Positions 35,550 to 44,918 of a stretch of 64,000 bases of DNA are shown one piece after another (the stretch's first letter is position 1; every line of letters begins with the position of its first letter). The translations under genes and the position numbers were made by a program. The stretch is from Bacteroidia bacterium (GTDB lineage Bacteria > Bacteroidota > Bacteroidia > B-17B0 > Aurantibacillaceae), in assembly GCA_016787445.1 (NCBI GenBank), contig JAEUTQ010000011.1, forward strand, positions 1-64,000, given 5' to 3'. Under the pieces are notes generated by a model. The model saw only the letters and a list, made by a program, of their open reading frames with translations. It was not told the DNA's origin and searched no databases.

Positions 35550-36263
35550 ATGAAAGTATTACTTTATATAATTTATATACTAATTTGTTTTCCTTATAGC
35601 TTGAGGAGTAGAAATGAAGGTGATTTGATTGCTGTTCGAAACTACCCTAAAAACAAGGTTACTTTATATTATGTAACAAACAAACAAAAAACTGATAGTA
35701 TAACCTTAAATAACTTAAATTTTAAAGTCGACTCGCTGACAAGAATTAATGACTCAACCTGGTATTATGTCTTTTCTACTCGAGCTGGAAGTAATTTGAA
35801 AATAAGGAAAAATGCGATATTCAGAGTTTTAAACAATAAAATAAAACCAATTTATGCTGGTTATCTTATTTATTCTTTGAGATTTGATGAAAAATATAAC
35901 TCAGAATCAAAAAACTCTTTATACCAAGACGGGGAATATAAAAATTTATTTTATATTTTAGATAAAAGTATATTTGGAACTAGTCCTAAAATCATTGAAT
36001 ATTATTATTCTGGAAAAGTTCCAGATACTGGGAATGGAAAAAAAACAATTTACAATTTAAAATACGACGCCAAAAATCAGATCATTTATAATAGGTTAGA
36101 TAGTTTAAAAGGAGTTTATTACATTATTAATCAAAACACAACAAAAACCGCGATAATTAATGAACAAACTTATTTTTTAAAATTTCAACATTCATGTTTT
36201 GTTTACTATAACAAAAAATGGTTTGAAATTAATGCAAAAAGAAAATTAGTTTCCTTCGAATAA
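35550..36263 (+). CDS. candidate secreted immunity protein for the RHS toxin domain
   Basis: From the ATG at 35550 the product is 237 aa with an N-terminal hydrophobic signal (MKVLLYIIYILICFPYSL). The rest is beta-rich, very Lys/Asn/Tyr-rich and AT-rich in DNA composition. It resembles no family I can name. It begins 7 bases after the RHS stop, the classic immunity-gene position behind a polymorphic toxin. Periplasmic export fits a partner acting on the cell wall. The base composition, much lower in GC than the RHS shell just upstream, fits exchange of toxin and immunity as one cassette. The immunity role is inference. Confidence 0.6.
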   Translation: MKVLLYIIYILICFPYSLRSRNEGDLIAVRNYPKNKVTLYYVTNKQKTDSITLNNLNFKVDSLTRINDSTWYYVFSTRAGSNLKIRKNAIFRVLNNKIKPIYAGYLIYSLRFDEKYNSESKNSLYQDGEYKNLFYILDKSIFGTSPKIIEYYYSGKVPDTGNGKKTIYNLKYDAKNQIIYNRLDSLKGVYYIINQNTTKTAIINEQTYFLKFQHSCFVYYNKKWFEINAKRKLVSFE

Positions 36264-36333
36264 CATTTTAATAACAAGATGCTTTAAACTAACCTAAGTG
36301 TAACCCGTATTAAACCAAATTAAAACCTAGTGT

Positions 36334-37962
36334 ATGAATTACCCTAAATTCAAATTAAACAACAATAAACTATTAATTTGTTTGTTGTTCATACTATCAA
36401 TTGCAAACATTTACTCTCAATGTCCATCGATTACCTTAAGCTCAAGCTCAAATTCACTAACATGTAATGGCCCTGCGGTAACTTTAACCGCTGTGTTTAG
36501 TCCAACTAATAACACCATTGGTAAATGGATAGGTCCACAAGGTGCCCCCATGTTAAGTTCAAGTGTTTCACCGGTTATTGTTACAACAGGAAATCCGGAA
36601 ACCTACACCTTTGTTGCTACGAATACTTTAACTTCTTGCTCAACACAACAAACAATTTCAATCACCTCCTCATCTATTATTCCTTCAGTTTATATAAGTC
36701 CGGCATGGGGAAATACAGGTTTTGCATACGGTTGTAGCGCCAGTAACTGGTACGCAATAAATATGTCAACCTGGGGTCCTGCCCCTATCAATTATACTTG
36801 GACCAACGTGCAAACTAATACAGTTAATTTAAGTACTAATGGAGCTTACCAAATTCCAGGCCCAGGAAATTATATTGCACAAATGAGTAATGGCACAGGT
36901 TGCGTTTCATGGCAACCTCTTGAAATTTTACTGGATTCGAGTAAAGTAACATTAAATATATTAACGAACTTATCAAGTAATAGTTTTACATTAAATTGCT
37001 TTAATCCGGTATTAACTGCTAGTGCAATTGCCAACCCAACATTACCTGTTACAAATTTTACGTGGACAATACCGACATTAGGAAGTTTTAATTCTTCAAC
37101 TGTTTCATTAACGAGCCTCTCTTTACCCCTAAATTCATCCACATCTACAATAACGGCGCTAAACACGAACGGATGTAAAACAACATCACTCGTTACATTT
37201 TACAATGACAGGGGTACTCCAACTTATAGTATTACATCGTCAACACCAAAAATAAATTGTTATACAACCAGTGTAACATTTACTCCTGTTTGTGTTAATG
37301 CAACTACGGTGTGCTCTATCCCTGTTTCATATATTTGGACGGATCCAATTACATCCCAAACAACATCCATAACAAATCCTACATTTACGAATGGTGGCAG
37401 TTATACCTTGGAAATCATTAACCAATTAAATGGTTGTTCATCTTTTGCTACCAAATCGATAACGAAAGACATTTCCGTTAGTACTATTTTCTTCACAGGA
37501 AATACAACCATTTGCCCCGGACAAACTACCACCATTACCGCTTCTGCAAGTGGAGTAACAAGTTATACATGGAGTACAGGAGCAACTACTGCAAGTGTTG
37601 CCGTTAGTCCAACTGTAAGCGCCACATACACAGTTAATGGATTCAGTCCCTCAAATGGCTGTATAGGTCAGAATACCGTTTCAATTAATATGTGCGCAAC
37701 GGATGTTGAGGAATATATAGAGAAATCAGAAGGAAATTTCATTCTTTACCCTAACCCGGCCCAAGATTTTATAACGATTAAAGCAATCGATATTCAGAGA
37801 TTACAAGGCAGCAGAATTAAAATACTAAACTCGAATGGAAGAATAATAGTTGACCGAACCTTTGAAGATAAAATAAATGTTTCTGCTTTAAACTCCGGAT
37901 TTTATATCTTAGTTATTGAATCAAAAGAAAGAATTTTATATTCAAAATTTATCAAGAATTAA
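36334..37962 (+). CDS. secreted protein with T9SS type A sorting domain
   Basis: The 542-aa protein has a signal peptide. A Thr/Ser/Cys-rich region of Ig-like PKD/gliding-adhesin-type repeats follows (paired cysteines, SYTWSTGATTASVAVSPTVS near 405). The C terminus has FILYPNPAQDFITIKA through INVSALNSGFYILVI, the type A T9SS sorting signal. It is therefore predicted to cross the outer membrane through the type IX system and become anchored or released. It lies between the RHS cassette and the secretin operon, so one locus contains clients of two secretion systems. Confidence 0.85.
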   Translation: MNYPKFKLNNNKLLICLLFILSIANIYSQCPSITLSSSSNSLTCNGPAVTLTAVFSPTNNTIGKWIGPQGAPMLSSSVSPVIVTTGNPETYTFVATNTLTSCSTQQTISITSSSIIPSVYISPAWGNTGFAYGCSASNWYAINMSTWGPAPINYTWTNVQTNTVNLSTNGAYQIPGPGNYIAQMSNGTGCVSWQPLEILLDSSKVTLNILTNLSSNSFTLNCFNPVLTASAIANPTLPVTNFTWTIPTLGSFNSSTVSLTSLSLPLNSSTSTITALNTNGCKTTSLVTFYNDRGTPTYSITSSTPKINCYTTSVTFTPVCVNATTVCSIPVSYIWTDPITSQTTSITNPTFTNGGSYTLEIINQLNGCSSFATKSITKDISVSTIFFTGNTTICPGQTTTITASASGVTSYTWSTGATTASVAVSPTVSATYTVNGFSPSNGCIGQNTVSINMCATDVEEYIEKSEGNFILYPNPAQDFITIKAIDIQRLQGSRIKILNSNGRIIVDRTFEDKINVSALNSGFYILVIESKERILYSKFIKN

Positions 37963-37983
37963 TCCTTATAGTTTAAAATTAGC

Positions 37984-37991
37984 TAATTTTG
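37984..37991 (+). promoter_or_regulatory. -7 box of the rightward secretion operon
   Basis: TAATTTTG matches TAnnTTTG exactly and ends 6 bases before the ATG at 37998. The mRNA would be almost leaderless. It is the probable promoter for the eight-gene GspG-to-GspC operon, which has no later gap of note. Confidence 0.6.
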
Positions 37992-37997
37992 CCCAAA

Positions 37998-38399
37998 ATG
38001 ACCAATAAAAAACTATCTGCCTTTACTCTTGCTGAACTACTTGTAGTTTTAGCTATTATTGGCATTTTAGTTTTAATGGCCTTACCCTCTTTAATGCCCT
38101 TAATTGTAAAAACAAAATCACTGGAGGCACAATTACAATTAAAACATCTGTTGCAACTTCAAAAAAGCTATTACTTCGTTCACTCCAAATACACCAATAA
38201 TCTGGATGATTTAGGATTTGAACAGGCTAAACTGGTCACCAACGATGGTCATGCCAATTATAAAATAGAAATTATTGAAGCCTCTGCTAAAACTTTCAAA
38301 GCTATCGCAACCTCAGTAACCGATTTCGATCAGGATGGCGTCCTTAACGTGTGGGAGTTAGATGGATCGGAAAATATTAAAGAAACTACAAAAGATTAA
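37998..38399 (+). CDS. GspG-like major pseudopilin
   Basis: From the ATG at 37998 the product is 133 aa with a class III leader, MTNKKLSAFTLAELLVVLAI. Cleavage is expected after Ala8, with Phe at +1 and Glu at +5. Canonical Gly at -1 is replaced by Ala. A hydrophobic helix and a short alpha/beta head with a C-terminal Asp-rich loop (SVTDFDQDGVLNVWELDGSE) follow. That loop resembles the calcium-binding site of GspG major pseudopilins. It is first in the rightward operon, with its stop overlapping the peptidase ATG. Confidence 0.8.
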   Translation: MTNKKLSAFTLAELLVVLAIIGILVLMALPSLMPLIVKTKSLEAQLQLKHLLQLQKSYYFVHSKYTNNLDDLGFEQAKLVTNDGHANYKIEIIEASAKTFKAIATSVTDFDQDGVLNVWELDGSENIKETTKD

Positions 38400-38899
38400 T
38401 GGCTATTCAGCTTGTTTTTTTTAGTTTATTATTCTTCATTTCATTGGCTATTGCCTGGCAGGATTTTAAATCGCGTTTAGTAAGTGTTTGGTTAATTATT
38501 GTATTTTTCGCTATTACAACAGGAAACACTCTCTATTCTACCGGGTGGCTACCAATACTATTTAATTTCTTGGGAACTTTACTTTACTTTGGTCTAACTT
38601 TTTTGGTTATTTACCTCTATTACTTTCTTAAAGAGAAGAAGTGGCCAAAAATTATTAACGAAAAAATAGGATGGGCTGATATTTGGATTTTCCTTGCCAT
38701 TGGTATTAACCTTAACATCATAGAATTAATACTCTTTTTCACAGGAGCTTTTATTATTTCTGCTTTAATTGGCTTGCTACTTTTGAGGCAAAACAAAACT
38801 GTGCCTTTGGCAGGTATTTTGGTGATTTTATATAACTTCTTTTTTTGCATTTTAACCATTTTCCATTTAGATTTAGTTGTTCTAAATGGATTAGGATGA
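38399..38899 (+). CDS. short A24 prepilin peptidase (GspO/PilD-like)
   Basis: The 166-aa polytopic protein has about six membrane segments. The two catalytic Asp positions of A24 peptidases are Asp22 in AWQDFKSRLVS and Asp94 in IGWADIWIF (the GxGD-type motif appears as GWAD). The N-terminal zinc/methyltransferase domain found in full PilD is absent, so it should cleave but not N-methylate. It lies directly between the pseudopilin and ATPase genes, with overlaps of one and four bases. It probably accepts the Ala(-1) leaders encoded here. Confidence 0.8.
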   Translation: MAIQLVFFSLLFFISLAIAWQDFKSRLVSVWLIIVFFAITTGNTLYSTGWLPILFNFLGTLLYFGLTFLVIYLYYFLKEKKWPKIINEKIGWADIWIFLAIGINLNIIELILFFTGAFIISALIGLLLLRQNKTVPLAGILVILYNFFFCILTIFHLDLVVLNGLG

Positions 38900-40332
38900 T
38901 TAGCAAACAAGCGATTAACGCTCAATATAAAAACACTCTTACTGTAGACCAAGCCTGGTACTATAAAATAATACCATCTAATTTGGAAAATGGCGTATTG
39001 ACTTTGCTTGTACAAGAAAGTAAAAACAATTCAGGTTTAACAGATGAGCTTGAAATTATACTTGGAAAACCTGTTCAAATTAGTCCGGCATCCGATTCTT
39101 TTATAGAGGAACAATTACAAAAGTTATATCCTAAATCTGGACAATTACTGAATACCTCTCAAACTGAAACTTATAGAATTAATGTTCAAAGCGATTTGTT
39201 TTTAGAAACACTTGTGAAGGAAGCAAAATCATTAAATAGTTCTGACATACATATTGAAACGTATGGAGAGAAGTGTCGCATTCGCTTTAGAGTAGACGGA
39301 CATTTAATAGATAGGCATAAGATAAATAAAGCTGAATATCCTATTTTAATTAATAAAATAAAGATCGCAGCATCAGCAGATATAGCTGAAAAAAGAATGC
39401 CTCAAGATGGCAGAATTAGATTTAAAATAAACAATAGTAATCTTGACATACGCGTTTCCATATTGCCAACCCTATATGGTGAGAAAATTGTACTTCGCTT
39501 ACTTGGAAGTGACGCAAGTCATATAGACATAGAAAGATTAGGTTTTAAACCAGATGAATTAGCACGATATAAATTAGCTATACAAAAACCAACTGGCATT
39601 ATTTTAATTAGTGGTCCTACCGGCTCCGGAAAAACCACGACGCTTTATGCGACTCTAAAACAATTGAACAAAACAACTTCAAATATTTTAACCATTGAAG
39701 ATCCCATTGAATATACCCTTGATGGAGTTAATCAGGTTCAATTAAAGGAAGACATTGGTCTTACTTATACAGAAGCATTAAGAACTTTTTTACGACAAGA
39801 CCCTGATGTAATTATGCTTGGTGAAATACGGGATGCACAAACTGCGCAGATGGCAATCCGCGCAGCATTAACTGGCCATTTGGTGTTGTCAACCATACAC
39901 ACCAACTCAGCATGGGGAACCATTTCAAGGCTAATAGATATGGGCGTTCCGGGTTACTTACTAGCCGGAACACTCAATTTATCTGTGGCTCAAAGATTGG
40001 TTAGAACACTTTGTCCGAATTGTAAATCAAAAGCTGTACTTGATAGAAATGAATTGCCAACAAAATACAACAATATAAATATCTCGGAACATTATTTACC
40101 GAAAGGCTGTAATAGTTGTCATTTTACGGGTTACAAAGGCCGAAAAGCTATATATGAAGTAATCAACATCAACAAAGAGCTTACTGATGAAATAAAACTG
40201 AACAGCACAAATATTGATTCGTATTGTAAAACAAATAAAATAACTAAACTTTCTGAGAATGCTTTGAATTTGTTTATTGATGGAGAAACAACCTTAGAAG
40301 AAATTTATCCTTATCTGATTAATGAAGACTAA
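38896..40332 (+). CDS. gspE: type II secretion/pilus assembly ATPase GspE
   Basis: From the ATG at 38896 (ATGA overlap with the peptidase stop) the product is 478 aa. An earlier ATG at 38845 would overlap the peptidase gene by 55 bases and is unlikely. Domains: an N-terminal GspE-N-like segment (to about residue 90), an N2E domain, and an ATPase core. The core has Walker A GPTGSGKTTT near 240, an Asp box (TIEDPIEYT), Walker B (PDVIMLGEIRDAQTAQ) and a His box (LTGHLVLSTIHTN). A four-cysteine zinc motif (CPNC and CNSC) lies near the C terminus, as in secretion-type GspE. It powers pseudopilus assembly with GspF. Confidence 0.93.
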   Translation: MISKQAINAQYKNTLTVDQAWYYKIIPSNLENGVLTLLVQESKNNSGLTDELEIILGKPVQISPASDSFIEEQLQKLYPKSGQLLNTSQTETYRINVQSDLFLETLVKEAKSLNSSDIHIETYGEKCRIRFRVDGHLIDRHKINKAEYPILINKIKIAASADIAEKRMPQDGRIRFKINNSNLDIRVSILPTLYGEKIVLRLLGSDASHIDIERLGFKPDELARYKLAIQKPTGIILISGPTGSGKTTTLYATLKQLNKTTSNILTIEDPIEYTLDGVNQVQLKEDIGLTYTEALRTFLRQDPDVIMLGEIRDAQTAQMAIRAALTGHLVLSTIHTNSAWGTISRLIDMGVPGYLLAGTLNLSVAQRLVRTLCPNCKSKAVLDRNELPTKYNNINISEHYLPKGCNSCHFTGYKGRKAIYEVININKELTDEIKLNSTNIDSYCKTNKITKLSENALNLFIDGETTLEEIYPYLINED

Positions 40333-42211
40333 ACTAATAATATTTGCCACAATTATCATTTGTGCGCTACAGAGTAACGCGCAAGATAGATTTGATCTAT
40401 TGGATGAAAAATTAAATCAATTGTCGAAAAACTATCCTGGAGTAAACGAGAAGGTAGAGCTCTCGGTCAATTCAACCTCAATTCAGGATTTTTTAAGAGC
40501 CATAGCGACTAGTAATAATTTGAATATTAACGTAGATCCTACCTTAGATATTAAAATCACAAATAATTTCAAAAACGTAACTGCCAAAGAAGTCCTCATA
40601 TATGTATGCAAGAACTACAATTTAGAAATTAATTTTATTGGCCCTATAATGACTGTTGGCCGATACAATCCTGCAACTCAAGTAAAAATTAATCCAAAAA
40701 AAATAAATATTGAATATAATCCTACCGCTGAATTACTAAGCTTTGATTTAAAGGCAGACACTTTGAGTTCAGTTACCAAAGAGATCACCAAGCTGAGTGA
40801 TAAAAACATTATATTTTCACCGGAGCTAAGCGGTAAACTTGTAAGTGGCTATGTTCAGAATGCTCCATTTTCAAGCGCTTTAGAAAAACTGGCATTCGCT
40901 AATGACTTGAAGGTGTCACTTTCGCCGGACAATTTCTATATTATTGAGAAAAAAACATTTAATGGGGATAAACAGAACCTTACCGGAGGGGTCACAAATC
41001 CATTTGGACAAATAAACTCAAATCCACAGTTACAGGTTTCTGAAGGCATGGTTACTGCTGATCTTCAAAATACACCTATTCTGGATATTGTCAACTCAGT
41101 TTCCAAAGAACTTGGAAAGAATTACTTCCTCTTTTCTGAATTAAAGGGAAATGCAACAGTAAAAGTTAAACAAGCCAATTATGATGATTTTTTAAAACTA
41201 TTGTTTAACGGAACTGAATTTACATTTAAAAAAGAAGGTGAAATTTATTTGATGGGAGATAGAAACTTAGAAGGTTTAAGAAGCAGTAAGGTTATTACAT
41301 TGAAAAACCGAACCGTTGAAAAAGTAATTGAGCATATACCCTCTGAACTAAAAAAAGGAATAGACATAAAACCATTTGATGATTTAAATGGCATCATTGT
41401 GAGTGGTTCACAGCCTAGAATAAATGAACTGGAGAGCTTTTTAAAACAAATTGATCAAATTGTACCACTTGTTCACATTGAAGTCATAATTGCTGATGTT
41501 AGAAAGAGCAACACACTCTCTGCGGGAATTTCAGCCGGACTTGGCCAAAAACCTGCAACAACCTCCGGAACTCTTGTACCTCAATTTGATTTAAATCTAA
41601 ACGCAAATAGCATTAATAATTTAATAAGTGGAATTAATGGCTTAGGCGTTATAAATCTCGGAAATGTAACACCTAACTTTTATTTAACCATAAAAGCCTT
41701 AGAAGAACAAGGAGTTTTAAAAGTGCGCTCCACTCCACAGCTGGCAACATTAAATGGCCATGAGGCCAAACTAAGTATTGGCAAAACTGAATATTATCTG
41801 GAAGTTCAAAATCAACTTGTAAATACGAATAATGTTCAACAAAACTTATTACAGTCGCAACAATATAAACCGGTAAATGCAGATTTAGCTCTAACGATTG
41901 ATCCCCAAGTTTCAGGGGATGAACAAATCACAATGACCATTAACGTTAAGCAATCAACATTTACGGAGAGAATTTCTAATACAGCTCCTCCGGGGTCAAT
42001 TAATCGAGATTTTCAATCACTGGTAAGAGTAAAAAATGGAGAAATGATTATGTTAGGTGGCCTGGAGGAGAACACAACTTCTCATTCAGGAAAGGGGTTA
42101 CCGGGAATTTCACGAATTCCATTCATACGCTGGCTTTTCGGTGATAGAACAAAAACAAAATCTGAGAACAAACTAACTATTTTTATTAAACCAACTATTA
42201 TCTACGGCTAA
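40322..42211 (+). CDS. gspD: secretin GspD-like outer-membrane channel
   Basis: The 629-aa protein has a signal peptide (ending in SNAQ) and N-domains. These include an STN-like segment (IQDFLRAIATSNNLNINVDP) and two repeats of the type TPILDIVNSVSKELGKNYFL. It ends in a C-terminal secretin domain with VRSTPQLATLNGHEAKLSIG and GEMIMLGGLEENTT. The last part (PGISRIPFIRWLFGDR) is the conserved secretin C-terminal motif. The overlap of 11 bases with gspE shows coupling. It should form the outer-membrane gate of the T2SS-like system. Confidence 0.92.
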   Translation: MKTKLIIFATIIICALQSNAQDRFDLLDEKLNQLSKNYPGVNEKVELSVNSTSIQDFLRAIATSNNLNINVDPTLDIKITNNFKNVTAKEVLIYVCKNYNLEINFIGPIMTVGRYNPATQVKINPKKINIEYNPTAELLSFDLKADTLSSVTKEITKLSDKNIIFSPELSGKLVSGYVQNAPFSSALEKLAFANDLKVSLSPDNFYIIEKKTFNGDKQNLTGGVTNPFGQINSNPQLQVSEGMVTADLQNTPILDIVNSVSKELGKNYFLFSELKGNATVKVKQANYDDFLKLLFNGTEFTFKKEGEIYLMGDRNLEGLRSSKVITLKNRTVEKVIEHIPSELKKGIDIKPFDDLNGIIVSGSQPRINELESFLKQIDQIVPLVHIEVIIADVRKSNTLSAGISAGLGQKPATTSGTLVPQFDLNLNANSINNLISGINGLGVINLGNVTPNFYLTIKALEEQGVLKVRSTPQLATLNGHEAKLSIGKTEYYLEVQNQLVNTNNVQQNLLQSQQYKPVNADLALTIDPQVSGDEQITMTINVKQSTFTERISNTAPPGSINRDFQSLVRVKNGEMIMLGGLEENTTSHSGKGLPGISRIPFIRWLFGDRTKTKSENKLTIFIKPTIIYG

Positions 42212-42212
42212 T

Positions 42213-43427
42213 ATGTTTTGGGATAATTGGATACCTAGAAGTTTTTTGACAAAATCCAGTGTATGTGGACTAGAAGTGGTCCTTACTGAATCTGGATATC
42301 AAATTTATTATTCTGTTTTAAAAAAGCATAATAACAAGTTGCAAATTTTGGAGACCGGAAATGCAATTTCTTTAAGCAATATCCCAAAATCTGTTATAAA
42401 AAACAAAACTCCAATCGTTTTGCTTGTTAACGGAAGAGGAGTGATTACAAAAAAAATAAACCTAAACACCAGCGATGAAATCACCGCTGCCGAATTTATC
42501 CACAATAATTTTCCCGCAATCCAATCTGATGAATTTAATATACAAGCACACTTGCAAACCAATAACAGTTGTTTTGTTTCTTTGATTCGCTCGTCTAATT
42601 TAAATACGATAGTTGAAGAAATTAGGTCAATCAAAGCTGAAATTGCAGATGTAATAATTGGTCCGGCAGCTATAATTGCTTTACAGCAACTTCTAAGTGG
42701 TTTTAATCAAGTCAATTCGGCAGTAAACTCATTCAATCTATTAAATGATTATGTTGAAGAAATTGAAATAGCGAACAGTGAGATTAAAATTATTAATCTC
42801 GAGAATCTAAGTTTTAATACAACATATCTATTATCCATTGCTATAGGCTTTGGTTACTTAACGCAACAAAACAATTCCATTGACTTAAATAAAAAAACAT
42901 TGTTCAAGGAAAGGCACCTTGAGGAGCAAAAATTCAAAACTGTTCTGTATTCATTAATTACTTTAGCGTTCCTCTTATGTTTGATTAATTTCTTTCTGTT
43001 TTCAAATTATTTTAGCTCCTCCAATAAATTACAAACTGAATTGGATGTATACCAAGGAAAATATGAGCAAATAAATGAGCTACTTGAAAACTATGAAAAA
43101 AAGAAAGTACTTATAGAAAAAACCGGTTTACTAGAAAATAACCCAATTTCCAAATTCGCAGATAAAATTGCTTCAACCATTCCTGAAGAGGTAATTATTA
43201 CCGAAATGATATTTAACCCAATAAACCTAAATGAAGAGGATAGTCTTGTCGCATTTTCAAAAAATCAACTCATAATAAAAGGTAATTGCAATAAGAGTCT
43301 TTTAATTAATGAGTGGGTAAATATTTTAAAAAGTCAGAGTTTTATTCAATCCGTAAGTTTAGAGAAGTTCTTATTTAAAACAGAATCCAGTCAGCCCAAT
43401 TTTGAGTTAATGGTAGAAACAAAGTAA
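42213..43427 (+). CDS. GspL/PilM-PilN-like assembly platform protein
   Basis: The 404-aa protein has an N-terminal actin-like PilM/GspL cytoplasmic domain (VCGLEVVLTESGYQIYYSVL). A single membrane segment near residues 245-265 (SLITLAFLLCLINFFLF) follows, then a coiled coil and a PilN-like periplasmic ferredoxin-like domain (IPEEVIITEMIFNP). It thus combines both parts of the GspL architecture. It links the ATPase to the platform and to GspM. It starts 1 base after the secretin stop and overlaps the next gene by 1 base. Confidence 0.75.
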   Translation: MFWDNWIPRSFLTKSSVCGLEVVLTESGYQIYYSVLKKHNNKLQILETGNAISLSNIPKSVIKNKTPIVLLVNGRGVITKKINLNTSDEITAAEFIHNNFPAIQSDEFNIQAHLQTNNSCFVSLIRSSNLNTIVEEIRSIKAEIADVIIGPAAIIALQQLLSGFNQVNSAVNSFNLLNDYVEEIEIANSEIKIINLENLSFNTTYLLSIAIGFGYLTQQNNSIDLNKKTLFKERHLEEQKFKTVLYSLITLAFLLCLINFFLFSNYFSSSNKLQTELDVYQGKYEQINELLENYEKKKVLIEKTGLLENNPISKFADKIASTIPEEVIITEMIFNPINLNEEDSLVAFSKNQLIIKGNCNKSLLINEWVNILKSQSFIQSVSLEKFLFKTESSQPNFELMVETK

Positions 43428-43963
43428 TGCTAACTAATTTAACATATCCAAAAAAATGCTTAGCTCTAATAATTGGCTTTGGATTATTTCTTTTTATATT
43501 TTATAAACTTGCCTTTTCCAAAACCTTACAATTAAAAAATGAAATTAACGGAAAAGAACAAAAAATAGAGTGGTTAAAAGAAAAGGAAAAAGATTTGCCT
43601 TTTTTAAAATCAAAAATGGATTTGATTGAAAAAGCCTATAATAATGATACAACGTCCGTAAGAGATAAATTGACAGCGTCGATTTCTGAATTTGCAGAAG
43701 GCAATGAGTGTACTGTTACTGAGATTCCTTCTAGCTCTTCTTACTTAAAAGACAATTTACTAATTCAAACAAATACCTTTACAATAAAAGGTAAATTTCA
43801 TGATTTGTTACGTTTAGTTTATAAAATGGAAACAGAATATAATATAAGCGCTAAAATTATGTCTGCTCGTTTCTTTTCTATTAAAGATTTTCAAAGCAAA
43901 AGAAAATTTTTATATCTAACATTAATTACTCAGTCATTTAAACAAATTGAAAAAAACAACTAA
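43427..43963 (+). CDS. GspM/PilO-like assembly protein
   Basis: The 178-aa protein has one N-terminal membrane helix (LALIIGFGLFLFIFYKLAF). A coiled coil (LKNEINGKEQKIEWLKEKEK) and a PilO/GspM-like alpha/beta domain (NTFTIKGKFHDLLRLVYKME) follow. Size and order after the GspL-like gene fit GspM. It overlaps the GspL-like gene by one base, and the lipoprotein ATG follows one base after its stop. Confidence 0.7.
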   Translation: MLTNLTYPKKCLALIIGFGLFLFIFYKLAFSKTLQLKNEINGKEQKIEWLKEKEKDLPFLKSKMDLIEKAYNNDTTSVRDKLTASISEFAEGNECTVTEIPSSSSYLKDNLLIQTNTFTIKGKFHDLLRLVYKMETEYNISAKIMSARFFSIKDFQSKRKFLYLTLITQSFKQIEKNN

Positions 43964-43964
43964 A

Positions 43965-44918
43965 ATGAAACCATTAAAACATTTTTCCATATTAATAATA
44001 TGCTTGGTCATTTTATCCTGCACTAAGGATTTTATAGTAAAGGATATTAAGAACGAAGTTGTAAGCATTCTTGCACCAGGCAATAACCTGGTAACTTCAT
44101 CCAACTCCATTACTTTTTGGTGGGAAGAATTAGAAGGTGCAGAGAATTATAATATTCAGATAGTAAAACCGAGTTTCGCATCCGTTTTACAATTAATCGT
44201 AGATACTAATATCACTGGAGACAAATTTAATTACACACTTAACCCGGGAGTATACCAATGGCGGATTAAAGCAAAGAATGCAGGTGGCAGTACTGCCTAC
44301 ACAACATATAATTTAACGATTGATACAACAAGCAATCTCAGTAATCAATTAGTCTCAACTATTGCTCCAATAAACAACCTCCTAACTTCTAATACATCGG
44401 TTAGTTTTTCATGGAACAATTTAAGTGCCGCCAGTCAGTATCAAATTCAGATTTTAAATTCAGTAAGCACAATAATTAAAGATACTACAACCACGAACTC
44501 GAATTATTTTTGGTCAAATACTTCCGGAGGTGCTTTTACCTGGAAGGTTAGAGCTCTCAACGGATTTAGTATTTCACAATATAATACTCCGTTGAGCTTT
44601 ACAATTGATATTACTCCGCCCATTGCTTCAGTCCTGTCCTCACCGACTCATGGAAGCTTTGTTAAAGATACAATCGATTTAAAATGGACCCGTAGCACTA
44701 TGGATACAAAATATGATAGTTTATATGTAAGTATCGATTCCTCTTTTAACTCAATTATTAGCTCAGCGAGAGTTTATTCAACAAAACTAAAAATTAACGC
44801 GTTAAGTCCCAACATTCCAGTCTCTGCCAATTACTATTGGTGGCGCGTTAGATCTATTGATTCAGTTGGAAATAAATCAGGCTTTAGCAATCAATTAAAA
44901 TTCAAGTTAATTCCATAA
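43965..44918 (+). CDS. lipoprotein with fibronectin-type repeats, in the secretion operon
   Basis: From the ATG at 43965 the product is 317 aa. The lipobox ILSC (residues 18-21) suggests lipidation at Cys21. Three fibronectin III-like beta-sandwich repeats follow, at about residues 35-125, 130-220 and 225-317 (VTSSNSITFWWEELEGAENY; SNTSVSFSWNNLSAASQYQI; FVKDTIDLKWTRSTMDTKYD). A TTG start six codons earlier is the alternative. It is embedded between GspM- and GspC-like genes with no spacing. A pilotin-like or surface role in secretion is possible, but such an FN3 lipoprotein is not a standard T2SS part. Confidence 0.75.
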   Translation: MKPLKHFSILIICLVILSCTKDFIVKDIKNEVVSILAPGNNLVTSSNSITFWWEELEGAENYNIQIVKPSFASVLQLIVDTNITGDKFNYTLNPGVYQWRIKAKNAGGSTAYTTYNLTIDTTSNLSNQLVSTIAPINNLLTSNTSVSFSWNNLSAASQYQIQILNSVSTIIKDTTTTNSNYFWSNTSGGAFTWKVRALNGFSISQYNTPLSFTIDITPPIASVLSSPTHGSFVKDTIDLKWTRSTMDTKYDSLYVSIDSSFNSIISSARVYSTKLKINALSPNIPVSANYYWWRVRSIDSVGNKSGFSNQLKFKLIP

